The notes below the pieces were generated by a model, which was not told the DNA's origin, ran no database searches, and worked only from the letters and a program-made list of their open reading frames with translations. The position numbers were made by a program, and so were the translations under genes. Positions 42,439 through 51,815 of a stretch of 64,000 bases of DNA are shown here, in pieces. The DNA is from Micromonospora sp. BL4 (GTDB lineage: Bacteria > Actinomycetota > Actinomycetes > Mycobacteriales > Micromonosporaceae): contig NZ_RCVJ01000105.1 in the NCBI RefSeq assembly GCF_003667505.1, forward strand, positions 94,884 through 158,883. The letters run 5' to 3'. Within the stretch, counting starts at the first letter, position 1. Each line of letters begins with the position of its first letter.

Positions 42439-45302
42439 CACCGGTCACCGCTTCCCCGAGAGTTCTCGCCCACCAGGGCGAGGAACGCGTCCTCCAGGCG
42501 GCGCCGGGGCACCACCCGGTCCACACCGATGCCGGCGCGCACCAACTCGGCCACCACGTCGCTGCGGGCCGTGCCGTTGGTGTCGACCACCAGCTGACCA
42601 TCGCTCTCCGGCAGCACCCGGACCCCGTGCAGCCGGTCCAGGACCGCCCGCGCCGCCACCGGGTCGGTGACGTCGAAGAGGACGCTCGGCGACTCGCCCA
42701 CGATCTCCTCCACCGGCCCGGACGCCACGATCCGGCCCTTGTTCACCACGACGGCGTGCGTGCAGGTCTGCTCCACCTCGGCCAGCAGGTGGCTGGAGAC
42801 CAGCACCGCCCTGCCGTCGGTGGCGTACCGCTGGAGCACGCGGCGCATCTCGGCGATCTGTGGCGGGTCGAGCCCGTCGGTCGGCTCGTCCAGCACCAGC
42901 AGCTCCGGCAGGCCGAGCATGGCCTGGGCGATGGCCAGTCGCTGGCGCATCCCGTGGCTGTAGTTCTTGATCTTCCGGTGCACGGAGTCGCCCAGGCCGG
43001 CGATCTCCAGCGCCGCGTCGAACTGCGCGTCCTCCCACGGCCGCCCGGTGGCCCGCCAGTACGCCTTCAGGTTGTCCAGTCCGGACAGGTGCGGCAGGAA
43101 GCCCGGCCCCTCCACCAGCGCGCCGATTCGGGAGAGCACCGGCGAACCGGGCACCAGCCGGCGACCGAAGACGTAGATCTCCCCGGCGGTCGGCTGGGTC
43201 AGCCCCATCAGCACCCGCAGCGTGGTGGTCTTACCGGCGCCGTTCGGCCCGAGCAGGCCCACGACCTGACCCGGGTGCACCTCGAAGTCCACGTTCGACA
43301 CCGCGACGAAGCCGTCCGCGTACTCCTTGCGCAGTGCGCGCACGGCCAGCGGCGTGTCCGCGTACTCCGGATGCACCGACCGGTCCTGGCGGCGGTGCCG
43401 GCGGCGGACCACGGCCACGACCACGACGAGACCGATCGCGATGGCGGCGAGCAGGCCGGCGAGCACCCAGCGCCAGATCGTCGCCGTGGTGGGGATCGGC
43501 TCCCCGCCGACCGTGGGCAGGCTGACCGCGCCGTCCGCCGCCACCGTGTAGACGGTGGGCTGGGCCGGCGTGGTGTACGCCTGGTCGGAGGTGGCCACCA
43601 CGACGCGCAGCCGGTGGCCGGCCTCCACCCGTCGGACGATCCCGGGCAGCGTCACGGTGACCGGGCGGGCGTCCTGCACCCGCTGCGGCAGACCGGTGAG
43701 CCGGATCGGGGCGACCAGCCCGTTCGGCAGGGTGGCCCCGCCCTCCGGGTCGACGTCGTAGAGCTTGACGAAGAGCACCGCCTCGCCGGTCGGTGAGGCG
43801 GCCCGCAAGGTGACGGTGGGGGCGCCGGCCACGTCGACCGCGTCGGTCAGCGGCGCCGACTCGAACCGGGCGTGTTGGCCGGGCACGTCGCCGGCCACAC
43901 CGTCCAGCAGCGAGGCGAGCCCGCCCGCGAACGGGACCGAGGAGATGGCGGCCGGGTTGCCGTTCGGCGGGTTCGCGATCGGTTGCGCCGGGCCGGTGAC
44001 CACGACCTCCCGACGGGCGGTGCCGGTCAGGCCCGGGTAGTCGGCGCGGCGGAAGCCGGTGGCGACCAGGCCCCGGTCGAGCGCGTCGAAACCGGCGATC
44101 CGCGACCAGGTGAAGTCGTCGCCGGGCGCGTCGCCCTCCCCCTTGACGTAGTGGTCGAGCCACTGGACGGTCAGAAACTTCACCCGGTCCGAGTCCGAAC
44201 GGGGGCCCGCGCCGCCGTCGTGCCCACCGGTGAACCAGGCGACGCGCACCGGCGTGCCGGCGGCGGCGATGCCCTCGGCGTTGGCGTCCGCCTCGCCGAG
44301 CGGGAAGAGGGTGTCCGCCTCACCCTGCACCAGCAGGGTGGGCGCCTTGATCCGGTCCAGCACGCCCGCCGGGCTGGACCGGCGCAGCAGGTCCACGGCG
44401 GCCTGGTCGGCCCGACCGGTGGTGGCGATCCGCAGGTACGCGGCGCACACGTCGGCGGCGAACCGGCCGCAGGACGGGTCGGCGGCACCCGCCGGGGCGC
44501 CACTCGGACCGGTACCCGGACCGGCGCCCGGCCCCGGGCTCGGTGGGCCGGCGGAGGCCGGCGCGCCCTCCGGCTGGGCGGCGGTCCCGCCGGAGAGCCC
44601 GGCCGGGCCGCTGCCCACGTTGCCGCCCCCACCGAAGAAGAGACCGGCCCAGCCCTTCTTGAACACGCCCTCGGTCGGCGCCCCGCCGGTGCTCTCCGGC
44701 AGGAACGCCCGGGACAGGTCGTTCCAGGTGATCATGGGGACGATCGCGTCCACCCGGCGGTCCTGGGCGGCCAGCAGAAGCGCCAGCCCACCGCCGTACG
44801 AGCCGCCGACCACGCCGACCTTCGGATCGCCGGCGCCGTCGGTGCGCACCTCCGGGCGGGCGGCCAGCCAGTCCAGCAGCCGTTGCGCGTCGCGTACCTC
44901 GTGGTCCGGACTGTCCAGGTGGATCTCGCCGCCGCTGCGGCCGAAGCCCCGCGCGGTCCAGGTGAGCACCGCGTAGCCGCGCCCGGCGAACTCCTCCGCG
45001 TCGGAGCGCACCGACTCCTTGGTGCCGCCGAACCCGTGCGCCAACAGCACCGCCGGCACCTTGCGACCGGACGAGGCGTCGGTCGGCAGGTAGAAGGTGG
45101 TGTCCAGGTCCACCGGCTGGTCGCCGGACGGTCCGGAACGGACCGTGAGCATCGCGCTCTCGGTGCGTACGCCCGGCCCCTGCGGCCACACCGCCCAGGT
45201 CACGGCGGCCGCCAGGAGGACGACGACCGCCGCTGCGGCGATCGCTCGGCGGCGGGTGGGCAGGGCACGCCGGAACCACGCGGCCGGCGACGGCGATCTC
45301 AT
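42438..45302 (-). CDS. Exported alpha/beta hydrolase fused to ABC transporter ATPase
   Basis: 954 residues. Membrane helix 1 is at about 19-39. An X-Pro-dipeptidyl-peptidase/CocE-like hydrolase follows (about 50-600): HGFGG oxyanion loop, nucleophile Ser168 in GGSYGGG, later GEADTLFPLGEADAN and GGHDGGAG with Asp and His, then a jelly-roll domain. Helix 2 (about 612-635) returns to the cytoplasm, and an ABC ATPase fills the rest: GPNGAGKTT (about 683), YSHGMRQR signature (about 778), LVLDEPTDGLD. The hydrolase therefore faces outside and the ATPase inside. The partner permease is the coupled downstream gene. Confidence 0.9.
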   Translation of the reverse strand: MRSPSPAAWFRRALPTRRRAIAAAAVVVLLAAAVTWAVWPQGPGVRTESAMLTVRSGPSGDQPVDLDTTFYLPTDASSGRKVPAVLLAHGFGGTKESVRSDAEEFAGRGYAVLTWTARGFGRSGGEIHLDSPDHEVRDAQRLLDWLAARPEVRTDGAGDPKVGVVGGSYGGGLALLLAAQDRRVDAIVPMITWNDLSRAFLPESTGGAPTEGVFKKGWAGLFFGGGGNVGSGPAGLSGGTAAQPEGAPASAGPPSPGPGAGPGTGPSGAPAGAADPSCGRFAADVCAAYLRIATTGRADQAAVDLLRRSSPAGVLDRIKAPTLLVQGEADTLFPLGEADANAEGIAAAGTPVRVAWFTGGHDGGAGPRSDSDRVKFLTVQWLDHYVKGEGDAPGDDFTWSRIAGFDALDRGLVATGFRRADYPGLTGTARREVVVTGPAQPIANPPNGNPAAISSVPFAGGLASLLDGVAGDVPGQHARFESAPLTDAVDVAGAPTVTLRAASPTGEAVLFVKLYDVDPEGGATLPNGLVAPIRLTGLPQRVQDARPVTVTLPGIVRRVEAGHRLRVVVATSDQAYTTPAQPTVYTVAADGAVSLPTVGGEPIPTTATIWRWVLAGLLAAIAIGLVVVVAVVRRRHRRQDRSVHPEYADTPLAVRALRKEYADGFVAVSNVDFEVHPGQVVGLLGPNGAGKTTTLRVLMGLTQPTAGEIYVFGRRLVPGSPVLSRIGALVEGPGFLPHLSGLDNLKAYWRATGRPWEDAQFDAALEIAGLGDSVHRKIKNYSHGMRQRLAIAQAMLGLPELLVLDEPTDGLDPPQIAEMRRVLQRYATDGRAVLVSSHLLAEVEQTCTHAVVVNKGRIVASGPVEEIVGESPSVLFDVTDPVAARAVLDRLHGVRVLPESDGQLVVDTNGTARSDVVAELVRAGIGVDRVVPRRRLEDAFLALVGENSRGSGDR

Positions 45303-45676
45303 GCGGCACACGGTACGGGCCACAGGCTGAGCGTTGGCTGAGATCCGCCGTACGTCCGTCCGGTTGCTCCGATCGGCGGTCGGACGAGGTGCGACCGCGC
45401 ACCGTCGAAGGCGGCACAGTGAGTTGAGTTCGGATCACGTGAATTCCGATCTTCGGCGGATATCCACCTCGATCCCTTCATGTCACACCCGCCGATGGGA
45501 CACAGCGTGCCCGCAACACGGACGAACGGTGACATCGCTCGAACTGACGCAAACCTGACTCACCGGCAGCCGGTTCGCCCACGGGCGATTCGGCTAGTTT
45601 TCCGGTCCGGTGCACGGGACTCGTCGGCGAACCCGCCACCGCGCCGACCCCCCGCCCGAAGCCGGAGGAGACACAC
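45303..45676. other. Divergent intergenic region, hydrolase-ABC versus conservon
   Basis: 374 bases with no gene. A near-palindrome GGATCACGTGAATTCC lies around 45430-45450, and CGGCTAGTTTTCC at about 45590 could supply a -10 for the conservon. GGAGGAG at 45664-45670 is the ribosome site of the first conservon gene. Confidence 0.45.
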
Positions 45677-46870
45677 ATGACAGTCCCCGCGCCGCGGGCC
45701 CGTCGACGGCCGTCCAGGTGGGGCCGACTACTGCCGCTGCTGCTCGTCACGGCGCTGCTGGCGCCGATCGGCCTGCTCCTGGTGCAGACCTGGCGGCAGA
45801 CCGGCGACAACCGCGACCTGGCCGCCCGGGAACGGCTCGGCGTGCAGTACCTCCGTGCCCTCGCCCCGGTCACCGACGCCCTGATCGAGACCCAGTCCGC
45901 CGCGGTCAACGGTCGCCCCGCCCCCCGCGAGGCGCTGACCCGCGCGGTCGAGGACGCCGCCGCGGTGGATGCCCGGATCGGCACCGAGCTGCGCAGCCAG
46001 GAACGCTGGGCCGGCCTGCGGACCAAACTGGAGGCGCTGAACGGCCGCAGCCCCACCGACCCCGAGTCCGCCTACACCGCGTACGGCGAGGTCACCGATC
46101 TGCTGCTGGCCCTGCACCGCAAGGTCCGGGAAAGCTCCGGGCTGGTTCGTGACCCGGGCGCCGACTCCTTCTTCCTCCAGGACAGCGCCGGCCAGCAGCT
46201 GCCCGAAGCGCTGGTGGCCGCCGGCCGGCTCGCCGACCTGGGCACCCTCGCCCCTCGCCGGCCGGCCGCCGAGCAGGCCCGCAGCCTGATCGAGCTGACC
46301 GGACTGCGGGTGGCCGCGCTGACGCCCGCCACCGACCTGGTCGACAACCTGCGCTCCGCGGTGGACAGCTCGGAGAGCACCGACCTGGGCGCCAACGTGC
46401 TGACCCCGCTGGACACCTACCAGCGCTCGGTCGAGGCGCTGGCCGCGTCGTCCGCCCCGGCCCCCGCCACGGGCGCGGTGGACCCGGCCAGGCTGGCCGC
46501 CGCCCGACTCGACACGCACACGGCCGCCCTCCAGCTCCAGCCGGTCATCCTCAGTGAGCTGGACGCCCTGCTGATCGAGCGGATCGACGCGCTGGACCGG
46601 GACCGCTGGCAGACCATCGGGGCCGGGGTGACCGCCCTGCTGCTGCTGGGTTGGCTCGCCGCGCTGCTCATCGCCGCCGGCCGTCGCGCCCGCCGCCGCG
46701 CCACGCTGCCCGCAACGCGCGCCGACAGCCCCGACCTCCCACCATCGGGCGACCCCTGGCAGCCGGCGATCCACACCGGTCGACCGGGTGACCCGCGGCC
46801 GCTGCAACCGGTCGGCGCGACCCGCGACCCGGAAACCGCCCAGTGGGGACCGTCCGATGCTGCTCGGTAG
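45677..46870 (+). CDS. Two-helix membrane sensor-like protein, conservon-linked
   Basis: 397 residues. A basic N-terminus, helix 1 (about 18-38), an all-helical extracytoplasmic domain of some 270 residues (rich in Ala/Leu/Glu, coiled-coil-like, no cysteine), helix 2 (about 313-335), then a short Pro-rich cytoplasmic tail without kinase or HAMP domain. It has the shape of a chemoreceptor-type sensory domain lacking an output. Its last 14 bases overlap the cvnA-like kinase gene in another frame, so the two are co-translated. No named domain recognised; probably an accessory sensor for the conservon. Confidence 0.7.
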   Translation: MTVPAPRARRRPSRWGRLLPLLLVTALLAPIGLLLVQTWRQTGDNRDLAARERLGVQYLRALAPVTDALIETQSAAVNGRPAPREALTRAVEDAAAVDARIGTELRSQERWAGLRTKLEALNGRSPTDPESAYTAYGEVTDLLLALHRKVRESSGLVRDPGADSFFLQDSAGQQLPEALVAAGRLADLGTLAPRRPAAEQARSLIELTGLRVAALTPATDLVDNLRSAVDSSESTDLGANVLTPLDTYQRSVEALAASSAPAPATGAVDPARLAAARLDTHTAALQLQPVILSELDALLIERIDALDRDRWQTIGAGVTALLLLGWLAALLIAAGRRARRRATLPATRADSPDLPPSGDPWQPAIHTGRPGDPRPLQPVGATRDPETAQWGPSDAAR

Positions 46871-49529
46871 GCTCCGGATCCGCGGCAAGCTCGCGCTGCT
46901 CGTGGTCATCCCCCTGCTCAGCATGGTCGGCCTCGCCGTGCCCGTGGTGCTCGACCGGGTGGCCGCGGCCCAGCGCGCCAGCGACATCGCCGAGCGGGTG
47001 CGACTCGCCAGCCGCGTCGGCAGCCTGGTGCAGGACCTCCAGCAGGAACGCATCCTCTCGGTCGGCTTCCTGCTCGGCCGGGTGGAACGCGCCGAACTGG
47101 TCCGCAAGACCGCCGACGTGGACGACCGCGTCGCCGACCTGCGGGCCGGGGGCAGCGACGCGCTGACCGACCAGGTCGACCACGCCCTGCACGGCGTGTC
47201 CAGCCTCATCGACCTGCGGACCGCCGTCCTCGCCCGGGCCGCCAGCCCGACCCAGGTGATGGACGCGTTCGGCCCGGTCAACCGGGGAATGATCGACTCA
47301 CTGCGGCTGCCGTTCAGCGTGGACACCGACACCCGGCCGGGCCGCCAGGTGCTGGCCCTGGACGGGCTGCTGCGCGCCGACGAGGGGCTGGGCGCCTGCG
47401 CCACCCTGATCGTGCTGGTCAAGGCGACCGGCAGCGCGCAGGCCAGCGCCGGGTACGTGGCCTGCATGGCCGCCCTCCAGGTGGACAGCCAGCGCTTCCG
47501 CAGTCTGATCACGCCCGAGCAATTGACGGTGGCCCGGCTCAACGACGTGGCGGTGGCCGCCCGTACCAGCTCCGACTTCCTGGTCACCAGCGCCCGGGAC
47601 CCGGCCGGAGCGATCCGCGACATCCCACTGGACGCGCTGTTCCCGTCCGTCCGGTCGATGATCCGGCTCGGCCAGTTCATCGAGAAGAAGCTGGTCGCCG
47701 ACGTACTCGCCGAGGTGACCGCCGAGCAGCGGCGGGCGCTGACCGCCGCGTACCTCGTCGGAGGCGCCGCGGCGCTGATCCTGGCGGTGGTGGTGCTGCT
47801 CAGCACGGCCGTCGCCCGTACGGTGGCCCGGCCGCTGACCCGCCTCACCCGCTCCGCCGACCGGGTCGCGCGGGTCGCCGAGGCCGAGCTGGTGCGGGTC
47901 ACCGACGACGAGGCGGAGAGCGCCCAGCCGGTCCGGCTGGATCCGGTGGACATCCGGGCCAACGACGAGATCGGCGACCTGGCCCGGGCCTTCGACCGGG
48001 TGCAGAGCACCGCGGCCCGGCTGGTCGAACGGCAGGTCGCCGGCCGGCGCAACGTGGCGCAGATGTTCGGCCACGTCGGGCGCCGCACCCAGAACCTGGT
48101 GGGCCGGCAGCTCGCGCTGATCGACCGGCTCGAACAGCAGGAGGTCGACCCGGGTCGGCTGGAGCACCTGTACCGGCTCGACCACATCTCCAGCCGGCTG
48201 CGGCGCAACGCCGGCAGCCTGGTGGTGCTCTCCGGATCGGCCGGGGCGGACGCGCACACCGCGCCGGTGCCGCTGGCCGACGTGGTCCGGCTGGCGCTCG
48301 GCGAGATCGAGGACTACACCCGGGTGGAGGTGCGGGTGCCGGCCGGCATCTCGGCCGCGCCGGCCGTGGTCGGCGACCTCATCCTGGCGCTGGCCGAACT
48401 GATGGAGAACGCCACCATCTTCTCCCCGCCGCACACCCGGGTGCTGGTGGCCGGTGAGGCGTCCGGGCTCGGTGCCCGGATCACGGTGGTGGACCGCGGC
48501 ATCGGGATGAGCGAGCAGCGACTGGCCGACGAGAACGCACGGCTCACCCGGCGGGAGCGGCTCGACCTGGCACCGACCGAGGTGCTCGGCCTCTTCGTGG
48601 TGGGCCGGTTGGCCCGCCGCCACGGCTGGGTGGTGAGCCTGGCCGCCACCGACGGCGGCGGGGTAACGGCCCAGCTGGAGATCCCACCGGCGTCGCTGGT
48701 GCTCCGACGCGCCGACCGGGCCGGGGCCACCGTCGCCCGGGCCGCCGTGCCCGAACGGGACCGGCGTTCGCCGGCCGCGCTCGGTCACGGCCGGGGCGCA
48801 CGATCCCTCACGGCCACCGCCGCACCGGCCGGCTTCGACCCGGATCTGCTCAGCCGGGCCACCCGCAGCCTGGAGTCCGGTGCGTCCTGGGACGCGTTCG
48901 GCAGCGGGGCACCGGCCGCCGCCGACACGACGCCACCCGCACCGGTCGACCTCCCACTCACCGAGTCGGGCCTGCCCCGACGACCGGGGCGCGGGGCGAA
49001 AGGTGGCGGCGCGGGCATCGCCGGCGCCGGCATCGGCAATCCCAACCGCACCGTGCCGGGTCCGGCCCCGGCAAGCCCGGAACCATCGGGGACGCCGAGC
49101 GGCCCGCCGGTCCGGCAGCGGGTGCCCGGGGCCAGCCTGAGCGCCGCCTCCGCGCCGGTCGGGCCGGTGGACGCCACCGGCGCCGACCCGGCCGCCGCCC
49201 GCGCGCTCGTCGAGGCGTTCCAGTCCGGCGTACGACGGGCCGAGCTGAACGCCGCTGCCCCCGGCAACGGTGACCTCGCCGGGCACTGGTCGGCGGGGAC
49301 CGTCGCCGACACCGCCGGCCCGACCGGGGCGACGCCGGGCCGGCCCCTGCTGAGCCGGCGGGTGCCCGGGGCGAACGTCACCGCCACCCCGCCCGCCCAG
49401 CCGGCCAGCTCGCACCTCGGCGACCCGGCCGAGGTCCGCGATCTCCTCAACGATTTCGAGGCGGGCGTCGCCCGCGCTCTTCGCGAAGTCAGCCCAGACC
49501 GCCGGAACGAAGAAGGATCATCACGGTGA
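46857..49529 (+). CDS. cvnA: Conservon sensor histidine kinase (CvnA-like)
   Basis: 890 residues. Helix 1 (about 11-33), a helical nitrate/nitrite-sensing (NIT)-like extracytoplasmic domain (about 40-300), helix 2 (about 303-322), HAMP, then a kinase core (about 395-620). LYRLDHISSRLRRNAGSLVVLSG holds the likely phospho-histidine; the N-box is ELMENATIFSPP, G1 is DRGIGMS and G2 VLGLFVVGRLARRHGW. A long Pro/Ala-rich tail ends with two similar RVPGA-plus-helix motifs. CvnA, with CvnB-D, forms a membrane complex resembling eukaryotic GPCR signalling in Streptomyces. Start at ATG 46857. Confidence 0.92.
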   Translation: MLLGRLRIRGKLALLVVIPLLSMVGLAVPVVLDRVAAAQRASDIAERVRLASRVGSLVQDLQQERILSVGFLLGRVERAELVRKTADVDDRVADLRAGGSDALTDQVDHALHGVSSLIDLRTAVLARAASPTQVMDAFGPVNRGMIDSLRLPFSVDTDTRPGRQVLALDGLLRADEGLGACATLIVLVKATGSAQASAGYVACMAALQVDSQRFRSLITPEQLTVARLNDVAVAARTSSDFLVTSARDPAGAIRDIPLDALFPSVRSMIRLGQFIEKKLVADVLAEVTAEQRRALTAAYLVGGAAALILAVVVLLSTAVARTVARPLTRLTRSADRVARVAEAELVRVTDDEAESAQPVRLDPVDIRANDEIGDLARAFDRVQSTAARLVERQVAGRRNVAQMFGHVGRRTQNLVGRQLALIDRLEQQEVDPGRLEHLYRLDHISSRLRRNAGSLVVLSGSAGADAHTAPVPLADVVRLALGEIEDYTRVEVRVPAGISAAPAVVGDLILALAELMENATIFSPPHTRVLVAGEASGLGARITVVDRGIGMSEQRLADENARLTRRERLDLAPTEVLGLFVVGRLARRHGWVVSLAATDGGGVTAQLEIPPASLVLRRADRAGATVARAAVPERDRRSPAALGHGRGARSLTATAAPAGFDPDLLSRATRSLESGASWDAFGSGAPAAADTTPPAPVDLPLTESGLPRRPGRGAKGGGAGIAGAGIGNPNRTVPGPAPASPEPSGTPSGPPVRQRVPGASLSAASAPVGPVDATGADPAAARALVEAFQSGVRRAELNAAAPGNGDLAGHWSAGTVADTAGPTGATPGRPLLSRRVPGANVTATPPAQPASSHLGDPAEVRDLLNDFEAGVARALREVSPDRRNEEGSSR

Positions 49530-50005
49530 CCAGCCCCTTTCTGCACGACAACGTCGACCACCAGAGCCAGTCCGGCGCCGCCGCCGGGGACCTCAGCCCG
49601 GAGGCCCGCACGTTCAACTGGCTGCTGGACTCCTTCACCTCCAGCACGGCCGGGGTGCTGGAGGCGATAGCGGTCTCCTCGGACGGGTTGCTGATGGCCA
49701 TGTCGGCGATCAAGGACCGGTCCAACGCGGAGCGGCTCGCCGCCGTGGTCTCCGGCATGACCAGCCTCGCCGGCGGGGCGGCCAGTTGGTACGCCCTCGG
49801 CGGCCTCAACCGGGTCATCGTCGACATGGCCGACGGCTACCTGCTGATCAGCGCGATCAGCAGTGGATCCGTGCTCGGTGTGGTCGCGGACCGGTCGGCG
49901 AACCTGGGCACGGTCGCGTACGAGATGACGCTCTTCGCCGGACGGGCCGGCGGCGCCCTCACGCCGCGGCTGATCGTCGAGCTGAAGAACGCCGTCCAGC
50001 AATGA
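49526..50005 (+). CDS. cvnB: Roadblock/LC7 domain protein (CvnB-like)
   Basis: 159 residues, GTG start overlapping the kinase stop by four bases. A single roadblock/LC7 fold (about 25-150): FNWLLDSFTSSTAGVLEAIAVSSDGLLMAMS, then LAAVVSGMTSLAGGAA, YLLISAISSGSVLGVVADRSANLGTVAYEM. Roadblock proteins of the MglB type act on small Ras-like GTPases as activators; here the target would be CvnD, encoded two genes on. The first 25 residues are flexible. Confidence 0.93.
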   Translation: MTSPFLHDNVDHQSQSGAAAGDLSPEARTFNWLLDSFTSSTAGVLEAIAVSSDGLLMAMSAIKDRSNAERLAAVVSGMTSLAGGAASWYALGGLNRVIVDMADGYLLISAISSGSVLGVVADRSANLGTVAYEMTLFAGRAGGALTPRLIVELKNAVQQ

Positions 50006-50481
50006 CCCGGGACGTCGCCGGTGAGGATCCGGACCCGGGGCCTGGCGCCCGGATCCGTCCCTACCTGCGCGCGGCGCCCTCGACCGAGGGCGACGGGTCG
50101 GCGGAACCAGCGACGGAGGTGGGCGCCGGCTGGCCGGCGGGTCCCCGGCCGTTCGTGCTCACCTCCGGACGGGTGGCGGGCGCGGACCCGGCGATCGGGC
50201 TGGAGACGCAGGTGACCGTCCGTCCGGACAGCGGCCCGTGGACCGCCCCGCCGCCCGCTCCCCTGGCGCCGGAGCTCATGGCGATCATCGCGCTCTGCGC
50301 CGAGCCCATCTCGGTGGCCGAGCTCTCGGCACGGACCCGGTTGCACTTCGGCGTGACCCGGGTCCTGGTGGGCGACCTGCGTGCCGCCGGACACCTGGAC
50401 GTGCACGTCACCGACGCCGACCACGCCTACGACCCCGACCTCATCCTGCGAGTGATTGATGGACTCCGTGCGATCTCCTGA
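50002..50481 (+). CDS. cvnC: DUF742 protein (CvnC-like)
   Basis: 159 residues; ATG overlaps the cvnB stop (ATGA). A flexible N-terminus with an RIRPYLR segment precedes the DUF742 core (RPFVLTSGRV, GLETQVTVR). The C-terminal part is a winged-helix-like fold: LAPELMAIIALCAEPISVAELSARTRLHFGVTRVLVGDLRAAGHLDVH. DUF742 is found almost only in conservons, where the protein bridges kinase and GTPase. The gene overlaps cvnD by 23 bases. Confidence 0.93.
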   Translation: MTRDVAGEDPDPGPGARIRPYLRAAPSTEGDGSAEPATEVGAGWPAGPRPFVLTSGRVAGADPAIGLETQVTVRPDSGPWTAPPPAPLAPELMAIIALCAEPISVAELSARTRLHFGVTRVLVGDLRAAGHLDVHVTDADHAYDPDLILRVIDGLRAIS

Positions 50482-51223
50482 ATGGCCGGTCGCCCCGCTC
50501 GGGGGACTCGCCGGCAACAGCGCCGCCGCCCGCTACGGCACCACGCCGGGCATCGGCCCGGTGCTCGGGCGCACCGGCCCGCCACCGGCCGTGCCACCTC
50601 CCCCGTACCGACTGCCGGCCAGCAGCGGGGCGACGCCACCGCCGGCCCACCGGCCGCCGGCCGCGCCACCCGTTCCGGTCAAGCTCCTGATCGCGGGCGG
50701 GTTCGGGGTCGGCAAGACCACCACGGTCGGGGCGATCTCCGAGATCGCGCCGCTGACCACCGAGGCCGAGATGACCAGCGCCGGGATCGGGGTGGACGAC
50801 CGGGGCAGCCGGTCGAGCAAGACCACCACCACCGTGGCGATGGACTTCGGTTGCGTGACCATCGACCGAAGCCTGAAGCTGTACCTGTTCGGCACTCCCG
50901 GGCAGGCACGGTTCGGCTTCATGTGGGACGACCTCGCCCGGGGCGCGCTCGGCGCGCTGGTGGTGGTCGACAGCGCCCGGTTGGACGACTGCTTCCCGGC
51001 GATCGACTTCTTCGAGCGGGCCGGCCTGCCGTTCGTGGTCGGGGTCAACGCCTTCGACGGACGGGTGGCCCTGGAGCTGGGTGAGATCCGGTGGGCGCTG
51101 GCCATCGGAGATCATGTACCTCTGGTGCAGTTCGACGCTCGGGACCGGCTCTCGGTGCGGGACGCCCTGCTGGTCGTCCTGGACCGTGCGCTGGACCGGG
51201 CCACCCGGGACAGGAGGGCCTGA
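50459..51223 (+). CDS. cvnD: Conservon Ras-like GTPase (CvnD-like)
   Basis: 254 residues from ATG 50459 (a TTG just before is less likely). A Pro/Ala-rich extension of about 75 residues precedes the GTPase domain: P-loop GGFGVGKTT (about 81-89), switch segment with TTVAMDFG, G3 FGTPGQARF (a T instead of the usual D-A of DTAGQ), and VGVNAFDG in place of NKxD. These features are characteristic of MglA/CvnD-type G proteins of actinomycetes. It should cycle under CvnB control. Confidence 0.93.
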   Translation: MDSVRSPEWPVAPLGGLAGNSAAARYGTTPGIGPVLGRTGPPPAVPPPPYRLPASSGATPPPAHRPPAAPPVPVKLLIAGGFGVGKTTTVGAISEIAPLTTEAEMTSAGIGVDDRGSRSSKTTTTVAMDFGCVTIDRSLKLYLFGTPGQARFGFMWDDLARGALGALVVVDSARLDDCFPAIDFFERAGLPFVVGVNAFDGRVALELGEIRWALAIGDHVPLVQFDARDRLSVRDALLVVLDRALDRATRDRRA

Positions 51224-51261
51224 GCCGACCGGCTCCGGCCGTGGCGGGAAGGGGTGATCTG

Positions 51262-51780
51262 GTGAGGGGCGACCTGGACGAGACGCTGGCCCGGCTGGCC
51301 CGGCGCGAGGAGGCGCTGCGTCGGCGGGCCCACGATCGCGACGAGCACGCATCGCCGGGTCCGGCCGGTGGACCGGCCGACCCGGGCGGTGGCCGCACCG
51401 ACGCCCGAAACGGCGGGCCGGGGCGGCACGCGGGGCGGGACACCCCCGGCGAGGTCTCCGGCTGGGGCCCGGTCGAGGAGGTGGCCGAGGCGGTACGCCA
51501 GGTCGTCGGCGCTCACCCGGGGCTGGCGGTGACCGTCCGTGTCGAGCACGGCGGGCGGACGTACCCGCTGCTGATCTCCTGGGACGGTCCGCACGTCACG
51601 GTCGGTCCGGAGCCCTCGGCGGCCCCGGTGGAGCCCCCGCCGGCCTGGCCGCTGTCCGGCCGGACGGTGCCGGCCTGGGCTCCCGGCCCGAACGGTCTGA
51701 CCCCGGACCCGGCCGCCCGGCTGGCCGAGCTGATCCGGCGGGACCCGTCGCTGCTGGACGAGTTGGATCCCCGGCGCTGA
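51262..51780 (+). CDS. Conservon-linked protein of unknown function
   Basis: 172 residues from GTG 51262 (GGAAGGGG upstream). The N-terminus is a charged helix (LDETLARLARREEALRRRAHDRDEH), then a low-complexity Gly/Pro linker, a small alpha/beta-like domain (VEEVAEAVRQVVGAHPGLAVTVRVEHGGRTYPLLISW) and a C-terminal helix LAELIRRDPSLLDELDP. It starts 38 bases after cvnD on the same strand, and the next gene starts 35 bases later, so all belong to one transcription unit. Not part of the classical four-gene conservon; I recognise no family. Confidence 0.7.
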   Translation: MRGDLDETLARLARREEALRRRAHDRDEHASPGPAGGPADPGGGRTDARNGGPGRHAGRDTPGEVSGWGPVEEVAEAVRQVVGAHPGLAVTVRVEHGGRTYPLLISWDGPHVTVGPEPSAAPVEPPPAWPLSGRTVPAWAPGPNGLTPDPAARLAELIRRDPSLLDELDPRR

Positions 51781-51815
51781 CCGCGGGACTGGCTGACGGC
51801 GGCTACGGTCGGGCG

